A stretch of 64,000 nucleotides of DNA from an uncultured Bacteroidales bacterium. Lineage in GTDB: Bacteria; Bacteroidota; Bacteroidia; Bacteroidales; UBA932. A model generated the notes under the pieces. That model ran no database searches. It was not told the origin of the DNA and saw only the letters and a list, made by a program, of their open reading frames with translations. Each line of letters opens with the position of its first letter. Position 1 is the stretch's first letter. The translations under genes were made by a program, and so were the position numbers. This document shows positions 55,665 to 64,000 of the stretch, piece after piece. The DNA is taken from contig CAMVKH010000001.1 in assembly GCA_947168065.1 (NCBI GenBank), forward strand, positions 124,001 through 188,000, given 5' to 3'.

Positions 55665-56827
55665 AAAAGAATCTGAACAGAATCCTTTCCTGCCTGGCTG
55701 TCCTCCTGATCGGAGCCTGTGCCCTCTCCTGCGTTGAAGACCCGTATGAGGCGGGACCGAACGGAAGCAGTGTCTCCGGCGACGGAAAGGTAACGCATCC
55801 CCAGCGGAAAGATGGCCGTATCGTCCTGGGATACTGCACCTACTACGGGTCCAAGACGCCGGATGCAGAAGTGCTGACCCATATCAACTACGCATTTGCG
55901 GAACTCTATGTGCGTGATGGACAATATGTTACGTTCAAGCTGCAGGGTGACGAGAAACGCTTCCAGCAAATCGTCAACGTCAAGCAGCAGCATCCGGAAC
56001 TCAAGATCTGCCTCTCCTTCTCGCATACCGTCACCAATCCGGACAACTTCCAGGCGGGCGGCTTTTCCGTAATGGCCAGCACGGAGGAAGGCCGGAAAGC
56101 GTTCGCCAACGACTGTCTGTCTTTCCTGCGCAAATGGAACATCGACGGCATCGATATCGACTGGGAGTTTCCCGGCCTCTCCTGGAGCGGCCATGCCTGT
56201 GATCCTGCCCACGACGTCGAGAACTTCACGCTGCTGATGAAACAGCTGCGCGAGACCCTCGGCAATCAATACCTGCTCACCTACGCCGGCTACGTGATGA
56301 ACGTCCAGGGAAGCGGGGACAACCGCCGGTTCATCGATATCGCCGCCGTGGACCCGTACGTGGACTTTGTCAACCTTATGACCTACGACATCGCCGCCGG
56401 ATCGGAAGGGCAGCACCAGTCCGCGTGGGACAGACCCGACTACTATTGGGACTGTGTACGCGCCATCAACGCCTATACCTCAGCCGGTGTCTCCCCTTCC
56501 AAACTTGTGCTGGGCATCCCCTTCTACGCCCGCCACGCCTGGGACGACAGCGATGGTTTCAAAGGATGTGTGGACTATAACAAGTTCGCCGCCGAATACC
56601 CTGCCAGCAAAGGATTCACCACCGAGAACTGGGATGAGCGGGGACAGGTTCCCTACGTTGCCCGCAACGGGAAGATCTGGGCCGGCTACGACAATCCCAA
56701 AAGTATCGGACTCAAGGCCGAAAAGGTTCTTGCCAAGGGGATGAAAGGACTGATGTACTGGGATTACGACGCGGACGACGCGGCGGGTACGCTCCGCAAC
56801 GCGGTCTGGGATTCCGTCATGAAATAA
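55661..56827 (+). CDS. GH18 chitinase-like lipoprotein
   Basis: The 388-aa protein has a lipobox signal peptide (CALSC). The GH18 barrel carries HINYAFAELYV, LKICLSFSHT and the catalytic motif DGIDIDWEFP (DxxDxDxE, Glu as the acid), then FVNLMTYDIAAGSE and GIPFYARHAW. The DWEFP form is chitinase-like. Endo-beta-N-acetylglucosaminidases of the same family remain possible, so the PUL could target chitin-like or N-glycan material. The start overlaps the previous stop by 4 bases. Confidence 0.88.
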   Translation: MKKNLNRILSCLAVLLIGACALSCVEDPYEAGPNGSSVSGDGKVTHPQRKDGRIVLGYCTYYGSKTPDAEVLTHINYAFAELYVRDGQYVTFKLQGDEKRFQQIVNVKQQHPELKICLSFSHTVTNPDNFQAGGFSVMASTEEGRKAFANDCLSFLRKWNIDGIDIDWEFPGLSWSGHACDPAHDVENFTLLMKQLRETLGNQYLLTYAGYVMNVQGSGDNRRFIDIAAVDPYVDFVNLMTYDIAAGSEGQHQSAWDRPDYYWDCVRAINAYTSAGVSPSKLVLGIPFYARHAWDDSDGFKGCVDYNKFAAEYPASKGFTTENWDERGQVPYVARNGKIWAGYDNPKSIGLKAEKVLAKGMKGLMYWDYDADDAAGTLRNAVWDSVMK

Positions 56828-56866
56828 CGAAAAACACAATCATATACTATTTAACACCCAACAACA

Positions 56867-57628
56867 ATGTACGCTAACGAATGGAAAAAGAACGCCTTTG
56901 GCGTCATGGACAAGATTGAGGCGACTCAAATGCAGAACATCAAAGAAGTGGCAACCCTGATGGCGGATTGCATCCAGTCGGGACATATGGTCCACACTTT
57001 CGGCTGTGGCCACGCCAACCTTCCGATCGAGGAGATGTATCCCCGCATCGGCGGTTTCGTGGGTTTCCACCCGATCTGCGAACTTCCCCTGACTTTCTTC
57101 ACCCACATCGTAGGTGAGATGGGCATCAACCAGTTCCTCTGGCTCGAACGGGCCGAAGGCTATGGCAAGGCCATCATGAGCAGCTGGAATTTCAACGAGA
57201 ACGACATCATGTGGATCTTCTCGCATACCGGCATCAACGCCGTCAACATCGACGTGGCCCTCGAGGCGAAGAAACGCGGCATGAAAGTCGTCGTCTTCGG
57301 CTCCGCCGCTGAGACCGGTGCCAAGGTGCCGCGCCACTCCTGCGGCAAGAACCTCTTCCAGATCGCCGACTACGTGGTCGACTCCTGCTGCCCGCTGCAG
57401 GATGCTTCGGTCAAGATGAAGAAGGAATTCGACAAGATCGGTCCCCTCTCCACCATGGCTTTCGTCACCCTGGTATGGATGACCATCTGCACCGTGGCCG
57501 AGATTCTCGAGGAACGCGGCGTAAAACTCTACATCCACCCGTCCCACAACGTCCCGGGCGACACGACGGCAGCCGAGCGGCTGGACGCCTGCATCCAGAA
57601 GTACAAGGCACTCGTAGCGGGCGTTTAA
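56867..57628 (+). CDS. SIS-domain sugar-phosphate-binding protein (UPF0309-like)
   Basis: The 253-aa protein has no signal peptide and is cytoplasmic. The SIS fold shows HTFGCGHANLPIEEM, DIMWIFSHTGINAVN and VKVVVFGSAAETG. SIS domains bind phosphorylated hexosamines. As the last gene of a GlcNAc-releasing PUL, it could act on N-acetylhexosamine phosphate brought in by the pathway. It follows GH18 after 39 bases and precedes a strong terminator. Confidence 0.8.
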   Translation: MYANEWKKNAFGVMDKIEATQMQNIKEVATLMADCIQSGHMVHTFGCGHANLPIEEMYPRIGGFVGFHPICELPLTFFTHIVGEMGINQFLWLERAEGYGKAIMSSWNFNENDIMWIFSHTGINAVNIDVALEAKKRGMKVVVFGSAAETGAKVPRHSCGKNLFQIADYVVDSCCPLQDASVKMKKEFDKIGPLSTMAFVTLVWMTICTVAEILEERGVKLYIHPSHNVPGDTTAAERLDACIQKYKALVAGV

Positions 57629-57654
57629 GACGGCTCGCTACAGGCAATGGAAGA

Positions 57655-57687
57655 CCGTTGGGGGATTAATCCTCCAACGGTTTTTTT
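57655..57687 (+). terminator. Terminator of the PUL, overlapping the BASS gene end
   Basis: CCGTTGGGGGA (57655-57665), TTAA loop and TCCTCCAACGG (57670-57680) form an 11-bp stem with one G-U pair, followed by seven T. It overlaps the last codons of the convergent BASS gene (stop at 57666), so it may stop both transcripts. Confidence 0.85.
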
Positions 57688-58625
57688 GAACGGTTGAAGA
57701 AGCCGGCCACAGCCAGACCGGAAATGATGTGCCAGACACCCCACCAGGCCGTGATGACCAGCATGCCGCCGTGCGGCGGGAGGCCGGCGAAGATCTGCGT
57801 TCCCAGCAGCAGGACCAGACCGAGCCCCGAGTTCTGGATGCCGGTCTCAATGGTCAGGGTGCGACGGTCGCGGCGCGGGAGCTTGAAGATCGAGGCGGTG
57901 TTGAAACCGATGGTCAGCGCCAGCAAGTTGTGGATGAGCACGATCAGGAAGATATACTTGATGCACTTGACGAAAGCGTCCAGATTGCCCATAAAGGAGA
58001 GGACGACCATCGCCAGGAAGAATACGATACTGGCATACTGGAACGGCTTCTTCATCTTTTCCGCCAATTTGGGCAGGTATCGCGACGTCAGGATACCCAG
58101 CGTCAAAGGAACGCCCAGCAGGATGAAGATCGTCTTGAATACATCCCACAGCGGAATTACCAGATGCGGCACCTCGCCGTGTACGGCTGCAAACTTCAAG
58201 AAGAGGTTTCCGTAAAGCCAGAAATTGAACGGGGTCATCAGGACGGCCAGGGCCGTACTGATGGCTGTCAGACAGACCGAAAGCTCGATGTTCGCCTTGG
58301 AAAGGGAACTGATGAAATTGGAAATGTTGCCACCCGGACAGGATGCCACCAGAATCATACCCAACGCCATCGACCAGGAAATCCAGCCAACGGAATCCAT
58401 CAGCAGCGCCAGAAGGAACGTGAAAAGCGGCAGCAGGACCAGCTGGCAACAGACGCCCACGACCACGGATTTGGGCTTTTGGAATACTTCGACGAAAGAA
58501 TGAGGCTTGATGCCGAGTGCCACGCCATACATCACGAAGGCGAGGACGATGTTGATGGTGTTCATGCCTCCGGCATTCATCGTGACATTGATGCTGTCGA
58601 TGGCGGCTTCGATTTCGGGTTTCAT
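57666..58625 (-). CDS. Bile acid:sodium symporter family (BASS) transporter
   Basis: The 319-aa polytopic protein has about nine or ten membrane helices and the BASS signatures SCPGGNISNFISSLSKANI and TIETGIQNSGLGLVLL. These are the two crossing-helix motifs of the sodium-coupled fold. Bacterial members carry organic anions, not necessarily bile acids. The last codons lie on the terminator hairpin of the convergent PUL. Confidence 0.9.
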   Translation of the reverse strand: MKPEIEAAIDSINVTMNAGGMNTINIVLAFVMYGVALGIKPHSFVEVFQKPKSVVVGVCCQLVLLPLFTFLLALLMDSVGWISWSMALGMILVASCPGGNISNFISSLSKANIELSVCLTAISTALAVLMTPFNFWLYGNLFLKFAAVHGEVPHLVIPLWDVFKTIFILLGVPLTLGILTSRYLPKLAEKMKKPFQYASIVFFLAMVVLSFMGNLDAFVKCIKYIFLIVLIHNLLALTIGFNTASIFKLPRRDRRTLTIETGIQNSGLGLVLLLGTQIFAGLPPHGGMLVITAWWGVWHIISGLAVAGFFNRSKKPLED

Positions 58626-58668
58626 GGTTCAGGTTCGGATAATCGTTCGCTAGTATATCGGGAATCTA

Positions 58669-59403
58669 TTATTGGGCGATGAAACGGTACAGGATCCAGC
58701 CGGGCTGCGATTTTTCCGCATCAGCAGATGCAGAAAAACGCGAGCGTTTGGCTGCGTCAATGGCAAAGGAATGAAGGGAGGCATCGGCCGAAGATCCTTC
58801 GGGCCGGACACGGGCGGCCGTCACGCGACCGGCCTGGTTGACTTCGATGTCGACCAGCACGTCCCCTGCCCCATAGCCTTTATAGGCCGGAACGGGCAGG
58901 CTGAGCGCCTTACGGCCCTCCAATTCATAGGAGATGACGGACGGCCCCTTGTAAGCCGGGGCAGGTTCCTGCGACTCCTGGCCTTGCTGTTGCTGATTGA
59001 GGTCCACAGCCTCTTCTTTCGCCTGCTGTGCAAGCGCGTCGCGCTTGGAAGCATCGAGTTTACGCTGCAGTTCCCGGGCCTCGTCATAGACTTCAGAAGG
59101 GTTCTTGAAACGGTCGTCCTTGAGCCGGCTGCCGGCATCGACCGCCACGTTGCGGATACGCTGCTGCTGCCGCTGGGCAATCTGGTCTTCGAGATTGCGG
59201 GCCACCTGCTCCTTGAGTTCGATCTCCTTCTGCAGCTTTTCCAGTTCCTCCTGCTTGGTAAAATCGAGCACGAACGTGTTCTCGGAGGAAGCCACGCGCC
59301 CGATCGAGACGATCAGCAGAATGATCAGGACGGCCAAATGAAAGACCAGGGTCGTGTAGAAACCGACCCGGTCCTCCTTGTTCCGACCGCCCCACCATTT
59401 CAT
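58669..59403 (-). CDS. TonB-like energy transducer
   Basis: The 244-aa protein has an N-terminal signal anchor (TTLVFHLAVLIILLIVSIG), a long charged coiled-coil region (KQEELEKLQKEIELKEQVAR onwards), and a C-terminal domain with VLVDIEVNQAGRVTAARV, SFAIDAAKRSRFSAS and GWILYRFIAQ, like TonB. It may transmit proton-motive energy to outer-membrane receptors. Its start overlaps the end of udk by 4 bases. Confidence 0.78.
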   Translation of the reverse strand: MKWWGGRNKEDRVGFYTTLVFHLAVLIILLIVSIGRVASSENTFVLDFTKQEELEKLQKEIELKEQVARNLEDQIAQRQQQRIRNVAVDAGSRLKDDRFKNPSEVYDEARELQRKLDASKRDALAQQAKEEAVDLNQQQQGQESQEPAPAYKGPSVISYELEGRKALSLPVPAYKGYGAGDVLVDIEVNQAGRVTAARVRPEGSSADASLHSFAIDAAKRSRFSASADAEKSQPGWILYRFIAQ

Positions 59404-60029
59404 GCTTCGCCTTCCTTTTCACGGGCCATCTTCCGGATACCGGAAAGGAGTACGTTGATGGCCACCTTATTATGCCCGCCCTGCGGCACGATGATATCGG
59501 CATAGCGCTTGCTCGGGGCGATGAACTGCAGATACATCGGCTTGACGGTCTTGGTGTAGCGGTCGATGACCCACTCCACGTTCTTGCCGCGCTCGACGAT
59601 GTCGCGCGTGATGACCCGCATCAGCCGGTCGTCGTCGTCGGCATCGACGAACACCTTGATGTCCAGTTCATCCATCAGCTCCTTGCAGGTGAAGATCAGG
59701 ATACCTTCGACGATGATGATGTCGGAAGGCTCCACGTGGACGGTCTCCTCCTGCCGGGTGCAGGTGATGTAGGAATAGGTGGGCTGGTCGATGGCCTTTC
59801 CCGCCTTCAGGTCCCGGAGCTGCCGTACGAGCAGTTCCCAGTCGATGGAATCCGGATGGTCGAAGTTCAGAGCCTGGCGCTCCTCCATCGAGAGATGGCC
59901 CTGGTCCTTGTAATAGGAGTCCTGCGGAATGACCGTCACGTGCTCGTGGGGAGACATCCTGCGGGCGATCTCCCTGACAACAGTCGTCTTGCCGGAGCCT
60001 GAGCCCCCTGCGATGCCGATGATTAGCAT
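59400..60029 (-). CDS. udk: Uridine kinase
   Basis: The 209-aa cytoplasmic kinase phosphorylates uridine and cytidine in pyrimidine salvage. It has the P-loop GIAGGSGSGKTTVV (residues about 5-18), NFDHPDSIDWE, IIIVEGILIF and KVFVDADDDDRLMRVITRD, all typical of Udk. Length is normal. It is in the same operon as the TonB-like gene. Confidence 0.95.
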   Translation of the reverse strand: MLIIGIAGGSGSGKTTVVREIARRMSPHEHVTVIPQDSYYKDQGHLSMEERQALNFDHPDSIDWELLVRQLRDLKAGKAIDQPTYSYITCTRQEETVHVEPSDIIIVEGILIFTCKELMDELDIKVFVDADDDDRLMRVITRDIVERGKNVEWVIDRYTKTVKPMYLQFIAPSKRYADIIVPQGGHNKVAINVLLSGIRKMAREKEGEA

Positions 60030-60053
60030 AGTTCAGTCTGCGTTTATGGAAGT

Positions 60054-61433
60054 TTAGAATTCAGCCGTCTTGGGCGTTCTGGGGAACGGGATCACGTCGC
60101 GGATGTTGGCCATGCCGGTAACGAAGAGCAGCAGGCGCTCGAAGCCCAGGCCGAATCCGCTGTGCGGGCAGGTACCGAAGCGACGGGTGTCGAGGTACCA
60201 CCAGAGGTTGGTCGTGTCCATCTTCAGCTCCTCGATGCGACGGTTGAGCTTTTCGAGCGAAGCTTCACGCTCGGAACCGCCGATGATCTCGCCGATCTTC
60301 GGGAAGAGGACGTCCGTGCCGCGGACCGTCTTTCCGTCGTCGTTCTGCTTCATGTAGAAAGCCTTGATGTCTTTCGGATAGTCGGTCAGGATGACCGGTT
60401 TGCCGAAATGCTTCTCCACCAGGTAACGCTCGTGCTCACTCTGCAGGTCCACGCCCCAGGCCACCGGGAACTCGAATTTCTGGCCGCTGGCCTCGAGGAT
60501 GCGGATGCCTTCGGTATAGGTCAGGCGCACGAATTCGGTCGAGACGACGCTCTTGAGCCGGGCAATCAGCTCGGGATCGATCATCTTGTTGAGGAAAGCC
60601 AGATCGTCCTGGCAGTTGTCGAGGGCATACTGCACCAGATACTTGATGAACTCTTCTTCGAGGTCCATCAGGTCGTTCACATCATAGAAGGCCATCTCCG
60701 GCTCGACCATCCAGAATTCGGCCAGGTGACGCGGCGTATTGGAATTTTCGGCGCGGAAGGTCGGGCCGAAGGTATAGATGCTGCCCAGCGCGGTGGCACC
60801 CAGCTCACCTTCAAGCTGTCCGCTCACGGTCAGCGAGGTCTGACGGCCGAAGAAGTCCTGGGAATAGTCGATCTTCCCCTCTTCGGTGCGCGGAAGGTTG
60901 TCCAGATCGAGGGTCGTGACCTGGAACATCTCGCCGGCGCCTTCGCAGTCACTGGCAGTGATAAGCGGCGTATGGAGATAGAAGAAACCCTTGTCGTTGA
61001 AGAACTTATGGATAGCGAAAGCCATCGCGTGACGGATACGGAGCACCGCGCCGAAAGTATTGGTGCGGGGACGCAGGTGTGCGATCTCGCGCAGGAATTC
61101 CATGCTGTGGCCTTTCTTCTGAAGCGGATAGGTTTCCGGATCGGCGGTGCCGTAGACCTCGATGTTGCGGGCCTGGACCTCCACGGCCTGTCCGCTGCCC
61201 AGCGACGGGACGAGGTCGCCCTGCACGCAGAGGCAGGCACCGGTCGTGATCTGCTTCATCAGCGCTTCGTCGAAGTGCTGCAGGTCACAGACGACTTGGA
61301 TATTGTTGATCGTAGAACCGTCATTGAGGGCGATGAAGGCCACGTTCTTGTTGCCACGTTTGGTGCGGACCCAGCCTTTCACCACCACGTCTTTCTCGGG
61401 CTGGCCGCTCAGATAGTCTTTGATTCTTTTCAT
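60054..61433 (-). CDS. asnS: Asparaginyl-tRNA synthetase
   Basis: The 459-aa class II synthetase charges tRNA-Asn. An N-terminal OB-fold ([20 protein letters not shown]) is followed by the catalytic domain with motif 2 ([20 protein letters not shown], then MVEPEMAF) and motif 3 ([16 protein letters not shown]). The [13 protein letters not shown] form is the AsnRS-type sequence. The length is standard. Confidence 0.96.
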   Translation of the reverse strand: MKRIKDYLSGQPEKDVVVKGWVRTKRGNKNVAFIALNDGSTINNIQVVCDLQHFDEALMKQITTGACLCVQGDLVPSLGSGQAVEVQARNIEVYGTADPETYPLQKKGHSMEFLREIAHLRPRTNTFGAVLRIRHAMAFAIHKFFNDKGFFYLHTPLITASDCEGAGEMFQVTTLDLDNLPRTEEGKIDYSQDFFGRQTSLTVSGQLEGELGATALGSIYTFGPTFRAENSNTPRHLAEFWMVEPEMAFYDVNDLMDLEEEFIKYLVQYALDNCQDDLAFLNKMIDPELIARLKSVVSTEFVRLTYTEGIRILEASGQKFEFPVAWGVDLQSEHERYLVEKHFGKPVILTDYPKDIKAFYMKQNDDGKTVRGTDVLFPKIGEIIGGSEREASLEKLNRRIEELKMDTTNLWWYLDTRRFGTCPHSGFGLGFERLLLFVTGMANIRDVIPFPRTPKTAEF

Positions 61434-61442
61434 ATATTCAGT

Positions 61443-62972
61443 TTACCATTTGATTGCTTTCGAAGGTTTGCTCTCGTTCCAGCAGCGGTCGACGACCGTC
61501 ACCACATACTTGTACTTGCCGTTGCGTTTTCCGGAAGGCACATACTTGTTCTGGCGGGTGATCTTCACGATATGGCGGCTCTCCGTCAGATCCACCTTCT
61601 CTTTCGCGCCGAAGCGGTACACCACATAGAAATGCGGCTGCTGCAGCACGTCGTCCGTCTTCTCAGGCTGCCAGGCGATAGCATGGCCGGAAACACGGAT
61701 CGAGGCGACAGGCTCGGGAACCACGGCATCGAGATCCGTGTAGGCAGGAATCAGCGCAGGATACTTCTGGTACACGACCCTGAGCGAATCCTGCAGCTTG
61801 AAATCGCTGCGTCCGCCCCGGCGCGGGCCGGAATAGCCCGGCTGCGCCTCAGGCGCCAGCGACCAGCCCGGCCACCACACATTGCCGTCCACGTTCGGAA
61901 GGTCACGGACCAGATCCATCTTGCGCCCGGTCTGCGTGACAGCCGGATTATCGAGATCCGGTTCACCGAAGGTGGAGATGCTCTGGCCGATGTAGAGCTG
62001 TCCTTTGTAATCCTTGTCGTTCCACCAGTTGATCAGCACTTCGTAGTCTGCGGCAGGATAGCCGATGCGCCAATAGAGCTGCGGCACGATGTAGTCGATG
62101 TAACCTTTCTCAGCCCAACCCGGCACGTCGGCGAAAAGCTGGTCGTAGTTCGACAGTCCGTTGGTTTCACTCCCCTCCGGATCATCTTTCTTGTTGCGAT
62201 GGATGCCGAAAGGCGAGATACCGAAACGCACCCAGGGTTTGATGGCCTTGATCGTGTCGTTGACAGCGTGGATGAGCGTCTCCACGTTATTGCGCCGCCA
62301 GTCATTCTTCTGCCAGTATTCGAAACCCTGCGCCGCACCGTAACGGGCGAAGGAGGTATCGTCGTGGAACTCCTCGAATTTCTCGGGGTAGGGATAGAAA
62401 TAGTCGTCGAAATGGATGGCATCCACGTCGTAGCGCGTCACGATGTCGGCAATTACATTCACGGTATGGGCCACCGCTTCCGGCTCGCCCGGATCGAAGT
62501 AGAGCTGCTTCCCATAGCGCTTGAAGATCTCGGGCTTGCGGAAATACAGATGGTCCGGATGGAGCTGCTCCTTGTCGTTGGATGTCACCCGGTAAGGATT
62601 GAGCCAGGCGTGGAGTTCCATGCCCCGGGCATGGCATTGCTCGATCATGAACTGCAGCGGATCCCAGAGCGGATCGGGCGCAACTCCCTGCTCACCGGTC
62701 ATAAAGCGGGTCCAGGGCTCGAGTTCCGACACATAGAAAGCGTCGGCCTGCGGGCGGACCTGGAAGATCACGGCATTGCAGCCCTGCGCCTGCAGCGCGT
62801 CGAGCGTAGCGGTGAACCATTGCTGGATCTGCTCGCGCGAAAGGTTCTTGATTTGCTGGTTGCCTACGATGTGGAGCCAGGCACCGCGGAATTCGCGCTT
62901 GGGCGGTTCCTGCGCGAAGGCAGGGGCAAAAGCCAGAAGGAGCGCAAGCAGGAAGGGAAGCGTTCTTTTCAT
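61443..62972 (-). CDS. GHL10-type (family 10-like) secreted glycoside hydrolase
   Basis: The 509-aa protein has a signal peptide (LLLAFAPAFA/Q) and the N-terminal barrel of the glycosyl hydrolase-like 10 family: FRGAWLHIVGNQ, CNAVIFQVRPQADAFY, GMELHAWLNPYRVT, DAIHFDDYFYPYPEKF and VRFGISPFGIHRN. The C-terminus has a small beta domain. Members act on the cell envelope, some on peptidoglycan-type chains; substrate not known here. It precedes asnS by 9 bases. Confidence 0.85.
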   Translation of the reverse strand: MKRTLPFLLALLLAFAPAFAQEPPKREFRGAWLHIVGNQQIKNLSREQIQQWFTATLDALQAQGCNAVIFQVRPQADAFYVSELEPWTRFMTGEQGVAPDPLWDPLQFMIEQCHARGMELHAWLNPYRVTSNDKEQLHPDHLYFRKPEIFKRYGKQLYFDPGEPEAVAHTVNVIADIVTRYDVDAIHFDDYFYPYPEKFEEFHDDTSFARYGAAQGFEYWQKNDWRRNNVETLIHAVNDTIKAIKPWVRFGISPFGIHRNKKDDPEGSETNGLSNYDQLFADVPGWAEKGYIDYIVPQLYWRIGYPAADYEVLINWWNDKDYKGQLYIGQSISTFGEPDLDNPAVTQTGRKMDLVRDLPNVDGNVWWPGWSLAPEAQPGYSGPRRGGRSDFKLQDSLRVVYQKYPALIPAYTDLDAVVPEPVASIRVSGHAIAWQPEKTDDVLQQPHFYVVYRFGAKEKVDLTESRHIVKITRQNKYVPSGKRNGKYKYVVTVVDRCWNESKPSKAIKW

Positions 62973-62981
62973 CAGTGGGAA

Positions 62982-64000
62982 TTAAAACTGCACGCCCATG
63001 GCGGCACAGATCTTCTTGGGAATGTCGGTGTTGTCCTGACGTGCAGCGAACAATTCACTGCCCACGCCTTTGGCCCAGACCGGGACCGGACCGCCGCAAT
63101 GCGAGGTCGTGGTCCAGCCGATGCGGGCTTCCTCGTTGACGCTGTCGATCGATTTGGGATCGTTCATATACTGCTCCACATCGGTGGATGCCGAAGCGTT
63201 CTTGATCTTGTCGATGACCGTCAGGTCGAAGTTGTAGCCTTTGCGGCCCAGGGCGATACCGCCGGTCTCATGGTCGGCGGTCACGACGATCAGCGTCTCC
63301 TTGGGGTGACGCTCATAGAAGGCGTTCGCCACAGCGATGGCCTGGTCGAAATCGAGAATCTCGAAGATGGTGCCTGCCAGGTCCTGGCTATGCGCCGTCC
63401 AGTCGATCAGACCGCCTTCGGCCATCATGAAAAAGCCTTTCGGATTGCGCTCCAGCACGCTGATGGCGGCCTCCACGATCTGGGGAAGCGTCAACGCACC
63501 TTCAGGACGGCCCAGGGCATAGGGGCAGATCTCTTCCGAGTCTTCCGCCTGTACCAGGACGATGCGGTCAGCCTCTTTCTTGGCCTTGAAATCCTCATAG
63601 CCGTATGCCAGCGTATAGCCGCCTTCGGCAATCATATCGTAGAGAGACACGGGCTGATCCTTGTCCTTTCCTTTGGGATGGTAGAGTCCGCCGCCGGCGA
63701 AGAACTCGAAGCCGGTGGAAGGAATCTCCTTGCCGATCTCATAATAGTTGCCGCGTTTGATGTTGTGGCCGAAGAAAGCGGCCGGGGTGGCGTGGTTGAT
63801 CGGCGTGGTCGACATTACGCCCACACTGTAACCCGCCTCATGTATCTTGTATGCAATACTTTTCAAAAGGGTGGTCGAATCCGGGGCGATGCAGAGCATG
63901 CCGTTCTTGGTCTTCTCGCCCGTAGAGAGGGCGGTGCCGGCCGCCGAGGAGTCGGTAATGATACTGTTGGCCGAAAAACTGGTCGCTTCACCCATGACAG
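62982..64000 (-). CDS. Alkaline phosphatase (partial, 5' end beyond the window)
   Basis: The frame runs to the window edge; about 338 residues of the C-terminal part are seen. The catalytic Ser motif is SIITDSSAAGTALSTG (DSxAAGTA). Metal ligands follow: TPINHATPAAF, MAEGGLIDWTAHSQD, TADHETGGIALG and TTTSHCGGPVPVW. The ends and spacing are normal for PhoA-type enzymes. It would be periplasmic, releasing phosphate from esters. The start is not in the window. Confidence 0.92.
   Translation of the reverse strand, partial: VMGEATSFSANSIITDSSAAGTALSTGEKTKNGMLCIAPDSTTLLKSIAYKIHEAGYSVGVMSTTPINHATPAAFFGHNIKRGNYYEIGKEIPSTGFEFFAGGGLYHPKGKDKDQPVSLYDMIAEGGYTLAYGYEDFKAKKEADRIVLVQAEDSEEICPYALGRPEGALTLPQIVEAAISVLERNPKGFFMMAEGGLIDWTAHSQDLAGTIFEILDFDQAIAVANAFYERHPKETLIVVTADHETGGIALGRKGYNFDLTVIDKIKNASASTDVEQYMNDPKSIDSVNEEARIGWTTTSHCGGPVPVWAKGVGSELFAARQDNTDIPKKICAAMGVQF

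Overview
The window is GC-rich chromosomal DNA from a member of the Bacteroidota, most likely Bacteroidales. The evidence is a SusC/SusD polysaccharide-utilisation locus (PUL), many short signal peptides ending in a lipobox Cys, Bacteroidota-type promoters (TTG, 19-21 nt, TAnnTTTG), a tRNA without an encoded CCA, and M56-TonB fusions. MurE carries a DNPR motif, so the peptidoglycan should contain meso-diaminopimelate. No species is assigned. The family names come from motifs read by eye; no database search was possible.

Layout. (1) 1-11263, + strand: the division/cell-wall (dcw) cluster in canonical order, [ftsI tail]-murE-mraY-murD-ftsW-murG-murC-ftsQ-ftsA-ftsZ, with gaps of a few bases or short overlaps. 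It continues into gltX, rpiB and truB (to 14087). (2) 14218-19759, + strand: module 1, a BlaI-type repressor, an M56 (BlaR1-like) membrane peptidase, a thioredoxin-fold lipoprotein without active cysteines, and a 982-aa outer-membrane beta-barrel. (3) 19826-32150: an accessory stretch with a GH20-like lipoprotein, a CPBP protease, a double metallophosphoesterase, three TlpA-like lipoproteins (two with small membrane-protein partners), a LytTR regulator, an S41 peptidase, one RAYT-like (REP-associated tyrosine transposase) gene and REP-like palindromes. (4) 38135-32191, - strand: module 2, a second BlaI, an M56-TonB fusion, a TPR protein and a 990-aa barrel paralogous to that of module 1. (5) 38194-42838: an endonuclease-fold protein, tRNA-Ala(CGC) followed by several hairpins, a lipoprotein/esterase pair, a second RAYT-like gene between 151-bp direct repeats, and a 22-bp tandem array. 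(6) 42839-44191: an ECF sigma/anti-sigma operon. (7) 44201-57687: a polysaccharide deacetylase, a LacI-type regulator and a divergent PUL ending in a GH18 chitinase-like enzyme and a cytosolic SIS protein. (8) 57666-64000, - strand: BASS transporter, TonB-like protein, udk, asnS, GHL10-type glycosidase and a truncated alkaline phosphatase.

The strongest unusual signals are two. First, the two BlaI/M56/barrel modules face each other across about 18 kb. Their barrels share a 72-residue segment that is identical in protein but not in DNA. Both blaI promoters carry the same near-palindrome (ACTAAAWAAATTAG) at the -33 element, which predicts a shared regulon. The two M56 proteins carry different C-terminal domains, a plug-like domain in module 1 and a TonB domain in module 2. 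This suggests a proteolysis-gated switch that controls, and physically contacts, an outer-membrane transporter.

Second, there is a two-copy RAYT/REP system. One copy keeps the HxH catalytic motif and sits between 151-bp direct repeats next to an expanding 22-bp array. The other has lost the second His. REP-like palindromes of the same family lie near both genes and have supplied the stop codon of a neighbouring gene.
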